Below are positions 8,553-17,815 of a DNA stretch of 64,000 nucleotides, in pieces; position 1 is the first letter of the stretch, and each line of letters begins with the position of its first letter. The position numbers were made by a program, and so were the translations under genes. Source of the stretch: Psychrobacter glaciei (GTDB lineage Bacteria > Pseudomonadota > Gammaproteobacteria > Pseudomonadales > Moraxellaceae); the NCBI RefSeq assembly GCF_014652895.1, contig NZ_BMZR01000001.1:558001-622000 (forward strand). The letters are read 5' to 3'. The notes under the pieces are model-generated. The model was not told the origin of the DNA, made no database searches, and saw nothing but the letters and a program-made list of their open reading frames with translations.

Positions 8553-9611
8553 TTAAATCGCTAAGCGTGAAAATTTATCCTGATATTCTTTCGGGGTCAG
8601 TTCAGTAGCGCGTTTAAAAAGCCTAGTGAATGAGGAAATATCATCGTAACCAACTTGCTCCGATAACGATTTTATCGTCACATCGCCCAATTCCAGTAAG
8701 CGCTTTGCCTGCTCAATTCTCACCGCTTGAATATACTCAATCGGACGCATCGCCACGCAAGATTGAAAGCGTCTGTTTAAGGTGCGCGGCGTGATACTTA
8801 CCATGGCTGCCAAATTGCTCACCTGCATAGATTGCTTGAAGTTTTCCTCGATAAACTCTTGTACTTGCTTAACCAGCTGATCTGAATGTGGTTTATGCAA
8901 TGTCACATTGGTATAGCTGTTTTGATTGCCTCTTTTACTATCAATAATCTGGGTTTTTGCCACTTGGGTAGAAATCTCACGCCCGCAATAACGCTCGATT
9001 AATAATAATCCCAAGTCATAAAAGGCGCTACCACCTGCCGCACAAAATATGTTGCCTGATTGGTGTGCTGAATCACTTTTTGGCTGGCTGTTTGATTGAT
9101 TCTTTGATTGATTCTTTGATTGAGTGACAAATTGATTCTCTTGCAAATCAACCAGTGGAAAATCTGCCTTAAACTTACTGGCATAGCCCCAATGAGTGGT
9201 CGCTACTTTGCCATCGAGCAAGCCTGCTTTTGCCAAAAAGAAAGCCCCGCTACAATTACTAGCGATATCCGCCTTGGTATTCGCCAGTCGCTTGATGTGT
9301 GGAATTAACTCACTATTTTGGCTCAATACTTTATCAATTGAATCGCCAATGGTTGGAATTAATAGTAAGTCGCACTCTGTGACTTCCTGAATATCGCAAT
9401 GCGCGCGCATGATTAAACGGTTGCTGCATCTGATATCCGCGCCACCTAAGCTTGCAATCTGCACGTCAAACCTTGGTTCTACTGCCTCATCCAAAAACCG
9501 TTGCCAGCTGACGCCAGTAAACGAAAATAAATCTAGCGCCCCAGCGAGCACACTGCCAAGCACGCCATCGAAGCCAACGATAATCACTTTAAACGGTTTG
9601 AAGTAGGGCAA
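8553..9611 (-). CDS. GlxA-family transcriptional regulator (DJ-1/PfpI + AraC HTH)
   Basis: 352 aa. Residues about 8-215 form a DJ-1/PfpI-like domain with the elbow SNCSGAFFLAKAGLLDGK, retaining its Cys; residues about 250-345 are an AraC-type double HTH (VSNLAAMVSITPRTLNRRFQ and IKSLSEQVGYDDISSFTRLF). Such proteins are cytoplasmic regulators sensing small catabolites. A hydrophilic insert (QSKNQSKNQSNSQPKS) interrupts the DJ-1 domain and comes from a 12-bp coding tandem repeat near 9085-9125. It is divergent from the acyl-CoA dehydrogenase at 9811, its likely target (inference). Confidence 0.85.
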   Translation of the reverse strand: MPYFKPFKVIIVGFDGVLGSVLAGALDLFSFTGVSWQRFLDEAVEPRFDVQIASLGGADIRCSNRLIMRAHCDIQEVTECDLLLIPTIGDSIDKVLSQNSELIPHIKRLANTKADIASNCSGAFFLAKAGLLDGKVATTHWGYASKFKADFPLVDLQENQFVTQSKNQSKNQSNSQPKSDSAHQSGNIFCAAGGSAFYDLGLLLIERYCGREISTQVAKTQIIDSKRGNQNSYTNVTLHKPHSDQLVKQVQEFIEENFKQSMQVSNLAAMVSITPRTLNRRFQSCVAMRPIEYIQAVRIEQAKRLLELGDVTIKSLSEQVGYDDISSFTRLFKRATELTPKEYQDKFSRLAI

Positions 9612-9810
9612 AATTTAGCCTCCTTTAAGTATATGCAAATTTATGGCTAATATTCACCAGCTGCACGATACGTAATTTGAAACTCACTCACTATAGGTTA
9701 GAGAGGATGTCTTATTTGACCATAATTATGTCATAAATGACAATACGGCAAGGCGTTAAATTAGATTAATATCAATGAATCACCAAATTTAATGAGTTAA
9801 CGAGAATACT

Positions 9811-11616
9811 ATGGCAGCAGATACGCTTATCAATGACTTTGAGTTACCGTTCCAACTATATGATGTATTGGGCACTGAGGATTTAACCGAGCATCCGAAG
9901 TTTTCAGAACACAGCCGCGAAACCTTCGATGCGGTACTCGACACCGCCAATAAAATCGCGACCAATTTATTCTTGCCCCATAACCATGTGGCAGATAAAA
10001 ACGAGCCACAATTCGATGGCAAAAAAGTCAGCATGATAAGTGACGTAAAAGTCGCCTTTGATGCGTTTCGTGAGTCGGGCTTTATAGCGGGTCGTTATAG
10101 CTTTGACGATGGTGGCATGCAATTACCCGAAACGGTTATGACAGCAGTGGCAGGCTATTTTATGGCGGCCAACCCATCAACGACGGCTTATCCGTTTTTG
10201 ACCACAGCCGCGATTAATGTCATTTCACATTTCGCCAGTGATGAGATTAAAAATGCCTTTATGCCGCGTATGCTAACGGGTGAATTTACCGGCACGATGG
10301 CATTAACTGAGCCACATGCTGGCTCATCGCTTGCCGATATCAAAACTACCGCCGTTAAACAAGACGACGGCAGCTATCGCGTAAAAGGCAGCAAGATTTA
10401 TATCTCAGCAGGCGATCACGAATTGTCTGACAATATTGTGCATTTGGTATTAGCTAAAGTGCCGGGCGGTCCTGGTGGCGTCAAAGGTATTTCTTTATTT
10501 GCCGTGCCGAAGTATCGTCTGAATGATGATTCATCAGTAGGCGAGCGTAATGACGTGCATTTAACGGGTCTTATTCATAAGCTGGGCTATCGAGGCGCGA
10601 CTTCTACAGCATTAAGCTTTGGCGATGCAGGCGAGTGCTATGGCTATCTTATCGGCGAAGAGCATTTCGGCTTGCGCTACATGTTTAAGATGATGAATGA
10701 AGCGCGCATCGCGGTGGGCTTTGGTGCCGCGATGATCGGCTATCGTGGTTATCAATACTCGCTCGATTATGCCAAAGATAGAACGCAGGGCAGAATTGCA
10801 CCGAATAACAAGCCTGAAGATGCAGCAACAGCGATTATCCAGCATGGCGATGTGAAGCGTATGTTGCTTGCGCAAAAAGCCTATAGCGAGGGCGGCATAT
10901 CACTGTGTTTATACGGCTCAAACCTGATTGACCGTATCAATACCTGTGAAGATGCAACACTAAAAGCTGAGCTATCAGAGTTATTGGACTTGCTCACGCC
11001 AGTGTTAAAAGCATGGCCATCTGAATATGGTCCCAAAGCCAATGATTTAGGCATTCAAGTATTGGGCGGTGCAGGCTATACGCGCGAGTATCAAGCCGAG
11101 CAGTTTTGGCGTGACAATCGTCTCAATCCCATTCATGAAGGCACAAATGGCGTGCAAGCGTTAGATTTGTCATTCCGTAAGTTATGGCAAAACAAGGGTC
11201 TTGGTATTCAAATTCTCAAACGTGAAATTACCCAAGACTTAGAAAGCATTACCACGCCCGAGACTGATAAACTTGCCGGTAAATTGATGCCTTATATGGG
11301 TCATCTGCATGAAGTATTGGTGCATTTAAGTAAAATCCTGCAAACGGAAAAAGCCATCACGTTGACTGGTAATGCACAAGCATTGATGAATATTTTTGCC
11401 TCTATCGTGGTCAGCTGGATTTGGATTCGCCAAGCTAGCAAAGCGGAACAGTTGTTAAGTGATACAACCGACGTTGAAAAGCAGAATTTCTATCATGGCA
11501 AATTACAAGCAGCAAAATACTTTATCGATTGGGAATTGCCGTTAATCAATCGCGATATCGAGCTGTTAAATAACGACAATGCGGTATGTACCAATATGCA
11601 AGCAGAATGGTTTTAA
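9811..11616 (+). CDS. Acyl-CoA dehydrogenase, 600-residue class (DmdC-like)
   Basis: 601 aa FAD enzyme. The core contains TMALTEPHAGSSLADIKTTA (FAD/substrate loop) and the catalytic glutamate in NPIHEGTNGVQALDLSFRKL. It has an extended N-terminus and an alpha-helical C-terminal extension of about 150 residues, as in the DmdC/3-methylmercaptopropionyl-CoA dehydrogenase group, which also includes general fatty acyl-CoA dehydrogenases. It heads a rightward set with a CurA-like reductase and two SDRs, and is divergent from the GlxA-type regulator, which suggests controlled oxidation of a specific acyl-CoA. The substrate cannot be read from the sequence. Confidence 0.88.
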   Translation: MAADTLINDFELPFQLYDVLGTEDLTEHPKFSEHSRETFDAVLDTANKIATNLFLPHNHVADKNEPQFDGKKVSMISDVKVAFDAFRESGFIAGRYSFDDGGMQLPETVMTAVAGYFMAANPSTTAYPFLTTAAINVISHFASDEIKNAFMPRMLTGEFTGTMALTEPHAGSSLADIKTTAVKQDDGSYRVKGSKIYISAGDHELSDNIVHLVLAKVPGGPGGVKGISLFAVPKYRLNDDSSVGERNDVHLTGLIHKLGYRGATSTALSFGDAGECYGYLIGEEHFGLRYMFKMMNEARIAVGFGAAMIGYRGYQYSLDYAKDRTQGRIAPNNKPEDAATAIIQHGDVKRMLLAQKAYSEGGISLCLYGSNLIDRINTCEDATLKAELSELLDLLTPVLKAWPSEYGPKANDLGIQVLGGAGYTREYQAEQFWRDNRLNPIHEGTNGVQALDLSFRKLWQNKGLGIQILKREITQDLESITTPETDKLAGKLMPYMGHLHEVLVHLSKILQTEKAITLTGNAQALMNIFASIVVSWIWIRQASKAEQLLSDTTDVEKQNFYHGKLQAAKYFIDWELPLINRDIELLNNDNAVCTNMQAEWF

Positions 11617-11676
11617 GTGATTGTTTGGAATGTTTTCAACATAAGAACATGCCTGAACAATACGACTAATGTGATG

Positions 11677-11742
11677 CTGGGATGAATTTTTAGAAGCCTC
11701 TGGAGTGCAAAGCGCACAGCAAGCGAGAAAAATTTATCCCAG
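11677..11742. repeat. REP-like palindrome, copy B
   Basis: Arms CTGGGATGAATTTTT and AAAAATTTATCCCAG flank a GAAGCCTC...GCACAGCAAGC core, the reverse complement of the core in other copies. It lies between the acyl-CoA dehydrogenase and the reductase gene and may attenuate read-through. Confidence 0.7.
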
Positions 11743-11837
11743 AAGAACGCTTTTTAATATATTTGGCTTATTTTGAATAAACTCTTTTTAAGCAAACGAT
11801 ACCAATGGCTTTTTATAAAAATTTAAAGGAATAAATA

Positions 11838-12845
11838 ATGACAACAATGAATAAGCAGTGGCGCTTAAAAGAAAGACCTGTTGGCGCACCGAGTGCGGAG
11901 ACTTGGGATTATACTGAGTCAGAACTACCGACTATCACAGACGGTCAGTTACTGATAAAAATTGAATATATCTCGATGGATCCAGCGATGCGTGGCTGGT
12001 TAAACGACGCCAAATCTTATATCGAACCAGTACAAATTGGTGATGTCATGCGCGCGGGTACCGTGGGCGAAGTCATTGAAAGTAAGCATGAGAAGTTTGC
12101 CGTCGGCGATTATGTCTGTGGTCATAATGGCGTGCAGTCGTATGCGGTCAGTGATGGTACTGGGTTATACAAAGTCGACCCAAACCTTGCACCCTTACCT
12201 TATTACTTAGGCGTGCTCGGTATGCCAGGTATGACCGGTTACTTTGGCTTATTAAAAACTGGTCAACCAAAAGCTGGCGAGACGGTGGTCGTCTCTGGTG
12301 CTGCGGGTGCGGTTGGTGGTTTGGTTGGACAGATTGCAAAACTAAAAGGCTGCCGTGTCGTTGGTATCGCAGGCGGTGCTGAGAAATGTAAATTCTTAGT
12401 CGATGAGCTAGGTTTTGATGCTGCAGTAGATTATAAAAATGAGGATGTCAAAAAAGGCTTAAAGCAAGCCTGTCCAAACGGTGTCGATGTCTTCTTTGAC
12501 AACGTAGGCGGCGATATCTTAAATGACGTCCTTACCCAAATTAATCTGCGCGCGCGTATCGTGATTTGCGGTGCGATTAGCCAATATAACAACACCACAG
12601 CGGTAAAAGGGCCGTCAAACTATCTATCCCTATTGGTCAATCGTGCCCGTATGGAAGGCATCGTGGTCTTTGATAATATTAAAGAGTATCCAATCGCGAT
12701 GAAAGAGATTGCTGGCTGGATTCAGTCAGGTGATATGAAAGTAAAAGATCATATCGTTGAAGGTATCGAGACTTTCCCAGATACCCTGATGATGCTTTTT
12801 AAAGGTGAAAATTTCGGCAAACTGGTACTTAAGGTAGAGGGATAA
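11838..12845 (+). CDS. NADP-dependent MDR oxidoreductase (CurA/prostaglandin reductase-like)
   Basis: 335 aa medium-chain dehydrogenase/reductase without the zinc-binding cysteines. YISMDPAMRGWL near residue 50, GMPGMTGYFGLL, the Rossmann motif VSGAAGAVGGLVGQIAK and VDVFFDNVGGDILNDVL are typical of the leukotriene B4 12-hydroxydehydrogenase/CurA subgroup, which reduces alpha,beta-unsaturated carbonyls with NADPH. AAAGGA precedes the start. The stop is 3 bases before the next SDR gene, so the two are translationally linked. Its likely role is reduction of an enoyl or enone intermediate; the substrate is unknown. Confidence 0.88.
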   Translation: MTTMNKQWRLKERPVGAPSAETWDYTESELPTITDGQLLIKIEYISMDPAMRGWLNDAKSYIEPVQIGDVMRAGTVGEVIESKHEKFAVGDYVCGHNGVQSYAVSDGTGLYKVDPNLAPLPYYLGVLGMPGMTGYFGLLKTGQPKAGETVVVSGAAGAVGGLVGQIAKLKGCRVVGIAGGAEKCKFLVDELGFDAAVDYKNEDVKKGLKQACPNGVDVFFDNVGGDILNDVLTQINLRARIVICGAISQYNNTTAVKGPSNYLSLLVNRARMEGIVVFDNIKEYPIAMKEIAGWIQSGDMKVKDHIVEGIETFPDTLMMLFKGENFGKLVLKVEG

Positions 12846-12848
12846 ATC

Positions 12849-13643
12849 ATGACACTGAATACAAATGGAATTGCATCAGACGTAGCCAGTAACGTTTCTG
12901 GTAAACGAATTTTAATCACGGGCGGTGCGTCTGGCATCGGCGCGGCAAGTGCGTTATTGTTAGCCAGTCGCGGCGCAAAAGTCGTTATCGGTGATATGGC
13001 AGAAGAGATGGGCACTGCCGTTGCCAAGCAAGGTCAAGATGCGGGCAATAGTATCGTCTTTAAAAAAGTTGATGTGACGAGTGGCGACGAAGTACGTGCA
13101 TTATTTACCTTTGCCATGGAAACGTTGGGTGGTCTTGATGTCGTGGTAAATAATGCGGGCATCGACCATCAGCCTGCACCGATGCATGAGCTAAGTGATG
13201 ATGATTTTGACCGTAATATTGCCGTTAATCTAAAAGGCGTCTGGCATTGCATGCGTGCTGCTGTTACTTGTATGGCAGCCAATGGCGGCGGTCACGTGAT
13301 TAATGTCGCCTCTATCGCAGGGCTGCGTTCTGCACCATTGCTGTCAGCGTATAGCGCTGCCAAACATGGCGTGATGGGACTGACGAAGTCTGCTGCTCAT
13401 GAATATGCGCGCGTCAATATTCGCTTTAACGCCGTCTGTCCAAGCTTTATTGATACCCCTATGGTGCAAAATACCATGGCGAAGATGGGCGAGCGCGCGC
13501 AAAAAGCAACAATTAATGCCAGCCCGCTACGCCGTTTAGGGACAGTTGATGAAGTATCCGGCGCGATTGCATGGCTCGCGAGCGATGAAAGCAGCTTTAT
13601 GAATGGTCATGCGTTTACCCTTGATGGTGGCATGCTGGCTTAA
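12849..13643 (+). CDS. Short-chain dehydrogenase/reductase (SDR), first copy
   Basis: 264 aa classical SDR. The cofactor motif is TGGASGIGAAS near residue 24, NNAG follows in mid-protein, and the catalytic Ser-Tyr-Lys appears as VASIAG...YSAAKHG. An Asp after the second strand (IGDMAEE) favours NAD over NADP. It closely follows the CurA-like reductase gene and probably oxidises a hydroxyl intermediate in the same pathway. The fold and mechanism are certain, the substrate is not. Confidence 0.87.
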   Translation: MTLNTNGIASDVASNVSGKRILITGGASGIGAASALLLASRGAKVVIGDMAEEMGTAVAKQGQDAGNSIVFKKVDVTSGDEVRALFTFAMETLGGLDVVVNNAGIDHQPAPMHELSDDDFDRNIAVNLKGVWHCMRAAVTCMAANGGGHVINVASIAGLRSAPLLSAYSAAKHGVMGLTKSAAHEYARVNIRFNAVCPSFIDTPMVQNTMAKMGERAQKATINASPLRRLGTVDEVSGAIAWLASDESSFMNGHAFTLDGGMLA

Positions 13644-13749
13644 TAGTCAAATAACTGCTAAATCATTACGGTGTTAGCCTCGCTCGATGTACTATTCGTA
13701 CTATCTACGCTCGGCTGCCTTGTAATGAGCTTGCAGTTTTTCGACTATA
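13643..13749. repeat. REP-like palindrome, copy G
   Basis: A 107-bp imperfect palindrome beginning ATAGTCAAA and ending TTTTTCGACTATA, with centre GATGTACTATTCGTACTATC. It is closely related to the copy at 40165 (shared GCTACGGTGTTA-like and GTACTATCT motifs). It lies between the two SDR genes. Confidence 0.75.
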
Positions 13750-13808
13750 ATTTATTAAGTATCTACGATAAAAGACTGAATAGCTAATTCAAAACATAAG
13801 GAATAATA

Positions 13809-14570
13809 ATGAAAGATTTATTTGATTTAACGGGCAAGATTGCTTTGGTCACAGGTGCTAGTCGCGGTATTGGCGAATCTATCGCCCGTCTATTGGCATC
13901 AAGAGGCGCGCACGTCATTGTCTCTAGCCGCAAGATTGATGCTTGCCAAGCAGTCGCCGATAGCATTGTCGCTGATGGTCACAAAGCCAGTGCCTTTGCG
14001 TGCCATGTCGGAAATATGGATCAGATTGATGCGATTTTTGAGCACATTAAAAGCGAGTTTGGTCAAATCGATATCTTGGTCAATAATGCTGCTGCCAACC
14101 CTTACTACGGGCATATCTTAGATACGGACTTAGCCGCTTTTGATAAGACTGTCGAAGTCAATATTCGTGGTTATTTCTTTATGTCGACGGCGGCAGGTAA
14201 GATGATGCGCGAGCAGGGCGGTGGGGTGATTTTAAATACCGCCTCAGTCAATGGCTTGGTCGCGGGTGATAAGCAAGGCATCTACTCAATCACTAAAGCG
14301 GCTGTGATTAGCATGACCAAATCTTTTGCCAAAGAATGCGGCCCATTGAACATTCGCGTCAATGCGTTGTTGCCTGGTCTGACCGATACTAAGTTTGCCT
14401 CAGCATTGACCACCAATGATAAAGTCTTAAAAATGGCGCTCCATGCGATTCCATTAGGACGCGTGGCTAATCCTGACGAGATGGCTGGCACGGTATTGTA
14501 CCTAGTCTCTGACGCCTCAAGTTATACCACGGGCGCAACGATAGTCGTTGATGGCGGCATGTTGGCTTAA
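13809..14570 (+). CDS. Short-chain dehydrogenase/reductase (SDR), second copy
   Basis: 253 aa SDR with TGASRGIGESIA (NAD(P)-binding), NNAAANPYYG in place of the standard NNAG, and catalytic NTASVNG...YSITKAAV. SSRKIDA after the second strand suggests NADP(H) preference. It resembles FabG-like and DHRS4-like carbonyl reductases. It is separated from the first SDR by a palindromic repeat, so it may have its own promoter; AAGGAATAATA precedes the start. A strong terminator follows. The two SDRs are clearly different subfamilies, not a recent duplication. Confidence 0.87.
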   Translation: MKDLFDLTGKIALVTGASRGIGESIARLLASRGAHVIVSSRKIDACQAVADSIVADGHKASAFACHVGNMDQIDAIFEHIKSEFGQIDILVNNAAANPYYGHILDTDLAAFDKTVEVNIRGYFFMSTAAGKMMREQGGGVILNTASVNGLVAGDKQGIYSITKAAVISMTKSFAKECGPLNIRVNALLPGLTDTKFASALTTNDKVLKMALHAIPLGRVANPDEMAGTVLYLVSDASSYTTGATIVVDGGMLA

Positions 14571-14602
14571 TCCGTTTATCACTATCGCTATATTTTTATA
14601 AT

Positions 14603-14635
14603 AAAAAACACGTTACTCAATAACGTGTTTTTTTA
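14603..14635. terminator. Rho-independent terminator
   Basis: A perfect stem (AAAAAACACGTTA / TAACGTGTTTTTT) with a CTCAA loop and a T-run lies between the rightward SDR gene and the leftward alkB. The A-run on one side and T-run on the other make it bidirectional. Confidence 0.88.
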
Positions 14636-14645
14636 TGTCTCAACG

Positions 14646-14700
14646 TTCATTACTTTTAGTTCACTACTTTTAGCTCATTGCTTTCAGCTCATTACTTTAA
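14646..14700. repeat. 14-bp tandem repeat, about four units
   Basis: Successive units TTCATTACTTTTAG, TTCACTACTTTTAG, CTCATTGCTTTCAG and CTCATTACTTTAA run up to the alkB stop codon. Seen directly; it looks like slippage-derived DNA in the alkB 3' region. Confidence 0.8.
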
Positions 14701-14702
14701 AT

Positions 14703-15962
14703 TTATCTACTCGCACGTTTTGATGTGAGGCGATTTAATCGCTGTAAGCCTTTTTCAATGATATTCGTCGTCCGCTGCATTAATGGACTCAATGGTTTGG
14801 GATGGATATTAATTTTACTCATATCATTATCATAATGTGCTCTGACACGCTTATTCATAATAGCAAACCACAGTGGCGGGATATAGGCGGGCATAATCAT
14901 TGTGGCATAACCTATCGGCAGTTGCGGGGCTTCCTCAAAATGTCTAAGCAATTGATAGGCGCGGCTTGGATGCGCGTGGTGATCAGAGTGGCGCTGTAAT
15001 TGATACAAAAACAAATTGGTCACGGTGTGATTGCTGTTCCAGCTGTGCTCCGGTTGCGTGCGCTCAAATTGCCCGTTGTCGTCTTGCTCTCTGAGCAGAC
15101 CGTAGTGCTCTAGATAATTCACCACTTCTAACAGACTAAAGCCATATACTGCCTGCAAACCAATAAAGGGTAGGATTTTTTTGCCAAAAGCAGCATACAG
15201 AGAGGCATAAAGCGTCGCCGACATCGCCCAACCTTGCAACAGCTCGTTGTCTTTGTTCCAAAAGCCTTTATGTCGACGGGCGAGCCGCTCGGTTTCAATG
15301 TTTATGGCGGAACGTAGACCACCAAACACTGTGCGTGGCAAAAAATGCCAAAAGCTTTCGTTGTACTTGCTACTGGCTGGGTCTTTTGGGGTCGCCACCC
15401 AGCGGTGATGACCAAAATTATGCTCTATGGCGAAATGTCCGTAGGCCGCTGGCGCAAGGCTGATACGCGCCAAAGTACGGTTTAGGTGGTCAGACTTATG
15501 GCCAAGTTCATGCGCGGTATTAATCGCAATACCACTGCCGACTCCTGCCGTCAATGCCACTCCTAAACGATTATACCAAGGCAACTCTCGCTGACCATAC
15601 TGATAGGCCAGCAGACCAAAAGCCATATATTGTAGCGGTATAAAAGCATGAGCAATCCACTTATAATAGGGGTCTTGGGCAAGCGCGTGCATAGCGCTAT
15701 CAGGTGGGTTGCTATCATCACGACCGACCAACACATCCGCCAACGGGATGATACCGTGGATCAAGATAGTGCCTCCCCAAGCCAGCGCTGTATTTTTGAG
15801 ATCAAAGCCCTGTTGATCTCGTAATCCTAACGCGAACAAGCAGCCTAATAGAGGCAGTGATGGACTACACAGCCAAAACCGACTTTTTGGGTCGCGCCAT
15901 GGTGAGTTATCCATTGCATCTTGAATGATGGCATGTTCTTTAGCGCCTAATGTCTTAGTCAT
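14703..15962 (-). CDS. alkB: Alkane 1-monooxygenase AlkB
   Basis: 419 aa membrane di-iron enzyme that hydroxylates the terminal carbon of n-alkanes with O2 and electrons from rubredoxin. All signature histidine boxes are present: HELGHKSDH (151-159), HNFGHH followed by RWVATPKD (181-194) and LQRHSDHHAHPSRAYQ (about 322-337), plus NYLEHYGL (282-289). Hydrophobic segments before and between the boxes fit six membrane helices. Length is normal (about 400 aa). No rubredoxin or rubredoxin reductase gene lies in this window, so electron carriers must be encoded elsewhere. The AraC-type gene at 16633 is divergent and may regulate it (inference). Confidence 0.95.
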   Translation of the reverse strand: MTKTLGAKEHAIIQDAMDNSPWRDPKSRFWLCSPSLPLLGCLFALGLRDQQGFDLKNTALAWGGTILIHGIIPLADVLVGRDDSNPPDSAMHALAQDPYYKWIAHAFIPLQYMAFGLLAYQYGQRELPWYNRLGVALTAGVGSGIAINTAHELGHKSDHLNRTLARISLAPAAYGHFAIEHNFGHHRWVATPKDPASSKYNESFWHFLPRTVFGGLRSAINIETERLARRHKGFWNKDNELLQGWAMSATLYASLYAAFGKKILPFIGLQAVYGFSLLEVVNYLEHYGLLREQDDNGQFERTQPEHSWNSNHTVTNLFLYQLQRHSDHHAHPSRAYQLLRHFEEAPQLPIGYATMIMPAYIPPLWFAIMNKRVRAHYDNDMSKINIHPKPLSPLMQRTTNIIEKGLQRLNRLTSKRASR

Positions 15963-16290
15963 TATACGGTCCTTGTATAGTCAGTCCTCTGTAAATCAGA
16001 TATGGTGTCAGACTTACCTAGTCTATTATTTATCGTGATTTTACGCGGTGCTTGATAGCCACATTCCTTGATAGCCACCTTTAACGATTTCGTTTATGTA
16101 TTATCAATCAAGATTCTGATCATTTATTATGATCTCTGATAGCATTTAAAACGGCGTTGATTGACAAAAAAATCTCACTTTGCGTCCAAAAATGCAAATA
16201 TATTCAGATTTAATTGTCGGACTTCGTTATGTTGGGGGCTTATACATAGCGTATAAATAGATATAGTCAGGGTAATATAAAAGGGATCCA

Positions 16291-16365
16291 GCGTGACTGG
16301 TAAAATTTTTCTTGCTTGCTGTGCCTACGCATACAGAGGCTACAAAAAATTTATATCAGTCACGC
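16291..16365. repeat. REP-like palindrome, copy C
   Basis: Arms GCGTGACTG and CAGTCACGC enclose an inner stem of TAAAATTTTTCTTGC and CTACAAAAAATTTATA and the core CTGTGCCTACGC. An ATATAGTCAGG motif 30 bases to the left matches the outer ends of copies E, F and H. Confidence 0.8.
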
Positions 16366-16445
16366 ATTATAATGTCGTGTACCCATTTTATTTAGTATCT
16401 ACTATAGTAATTAACGTTGATAACGCTTTTCAAAGCGAGTAGTTT

Positions 16446-16615
16446 GGGCGTGTCATCAATTAGCACATTGATACATTTAGTGGTCTTAAAATGGCTAAAT
16501 TTTGCCAAACATCGTCAGAAATCTTGTCAATATGTTCATATTTACGGCAATTCCTTCCTTGTTTGGCTTCAATTTTTCTCATTTTAAGCCTCACAATCTA
16601 AATGATGACACACCC
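16446..16615 (+). mobile_element. 170-bp MITE, copy 2
   Basis: Starts GGGCGTGTCATCA and ends TGATGACACACCC, near-perfect terminal inverted repeats. The interior (TTAGTGGTCTTAAAATGGCT, CCAAACATCGTCAGAAAT, TCCTTGTTTGGCT) is nearly identical to the copy at 26086 and the same length. It is inserted directly upstream of the AraC-family gene and could supply or interrupt its promoter. Confidence 0.88.
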
Positions 16616-16632
16616 TAGTATTGGTCTAAAAT

Positions 16633-17754
16633 ATGGATATTTTAAGTCGACTGTTTGATGAGATGCATTTACAAAAAGTGCAATATATCACTGTCAAAGC
16701 GCGCGGCTCTTGGCAACTGGTACAGAGTAGACAGGATTATTTGACCTTTATCGTGGTTATCAGTGGCGAGGTGCATCTGTGCTATGGCAATGATAATAAT
16801 GACAGGCAAGTGATCACAGCCAACAATATGATGATGTTGACCACACAAGGCAGCTATGCGTGTCAATCAGCGCCAACGGTGTCTAATCTTACGGCTAAAA
16901 CAATCATGCCTGCACACACTGAAGGTCAGATTGGCTTAGAGATTGACAATACAAATAGCGGTCAAACTAATCATGCTCAAAGTAACCATGTGCAAGATAA
17001 TGAGGCACAATTCATTGTGGTACGCAGTCAGTTTGATGCTGATATGGCCAGACCTTTATTATCCGCTTTGCCTGCCAGTTTACCGCCAGTGACCCAAAAG
17101 CACTCGGCCTATAATGATGTGGTGCATATTGGCTTGCAGTTTTTCTTATTAGAAGTGGGCTTGCAGCGCCCCGGCAAGACCACGATGCTTGAGCGCTTGG
17201 CTGGCATGTTGATGATTGAATGTATACGCGAGTATGTCGAACAGCTAGAAATGGCATCAGGGTCTAAAGACAGCATAAACCACACTACGGATAATACCCT
17301 AGACAGGACGCCATCGTGGATTAACCATCCGTGGCAAAGAGACAATGATGCTGACCACAGCGGTGAAAATAATGCCACTAGTAATGGAGATGAAAACGGT
17401 AATTGGCTGGCTGCCCTAAAAGATCCTTATCTATCAAATACCCTCTATCTGATGCATCGCTACCCAGAAGATGCTTGGACGCTACAGGGTTTAGCGAAAG
17501 CATCAGGGCTGTCGCGCTCAGGACTCAATGAGCGCTTTAAACAGTCAGTTGGCATCACGCCGCTGGCATATCTGAGTCATTATCGCTTGCGACTGGCAGC
17601 AAGGTTTTTGCGGCAAGAGCAATATTCAATTAGCAAGATTAGCGAGCTGGTAGGCTACGCGTCGGATCACTCGTTTAGTGGTGCATTCAAGCGGCGTTAT
17701 GGGCAGTCACCGAGTCATTACCGCAAAGCCCATAGCAAAAAATCAAAGCCATAG
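16633..17754 (+). CDS. AraC-family transcriptional regulator
   Basis: 373 aa. The N-terminal half is a cupin-like sensor (MDILSRLFDEMHLQ, then SGEVHLCYGN), as in AraC regulators that bind small ligands. The C-terminal 100 residues carry both HTH motifs: WTLQGLAKASGLSRSGLNERFKQ and ISKISELVGYASDHSFSGAFKRRYGQSP. Two hydrophilic, Asn/His/Asp-rich inserts (about residues 105-130 and 215-255) lengthen it beyond the usual 300 aa. Divergent from alkB, so it is a candidate alkane-responsive activator, by analogy with the AraC-type AlkR of Acinetobacter. That role is inference. Confidence 0.85.
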   Translation: MDILSRLFDEMHLQKVQYITVKARGSWQLVQSRQDYLTFIVVISGEVHLCYGNDNNDRQVITANNMMMLTTQGSYACQSAPTVSNLTAKTIMPAHTEGQIGLEIDNTNSGQTNHAQSNHVQDNEAQFIVVRSQFDADMARPLLSALPASLPPVTQKHSAYNDVVHIGLQFFLLEVGLQRPGKTTMLERLAGMLMIECIREYVEQLEMASGSKDSINHTTDNTLDRTPSWINHPWQRDNDADHSGENNATSNGDENGNWLAALKDPYLSNTLYLMHRYPEDAWTLQGLAKASGLSRSGLNERFKQSVGITPLAYLSHYRLRLAARFLRQEQYSISKISELVGYASDHSFSGAFKRRYGQSPSHYRKAHSKKSKP

Positions 17755-17815
17755 CATAAATTCTCACCCCAAATAGACTGATAACTACGGGCGATCAATC
17801 GTGAGGATAACTATA

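Larger units (their letters stand above)
15963..16632. other. alkB / araC divergent intergenic region with two inserted repeats
   Basis: This 670-base gap holds the promoters of both genes, a REP-like palindrome (16291-16365) and a 170-bp MITE (16446-16615) that ends only 17 bases before the AraC-type gene. No RNA gene was seen. Confidence 0.6.
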
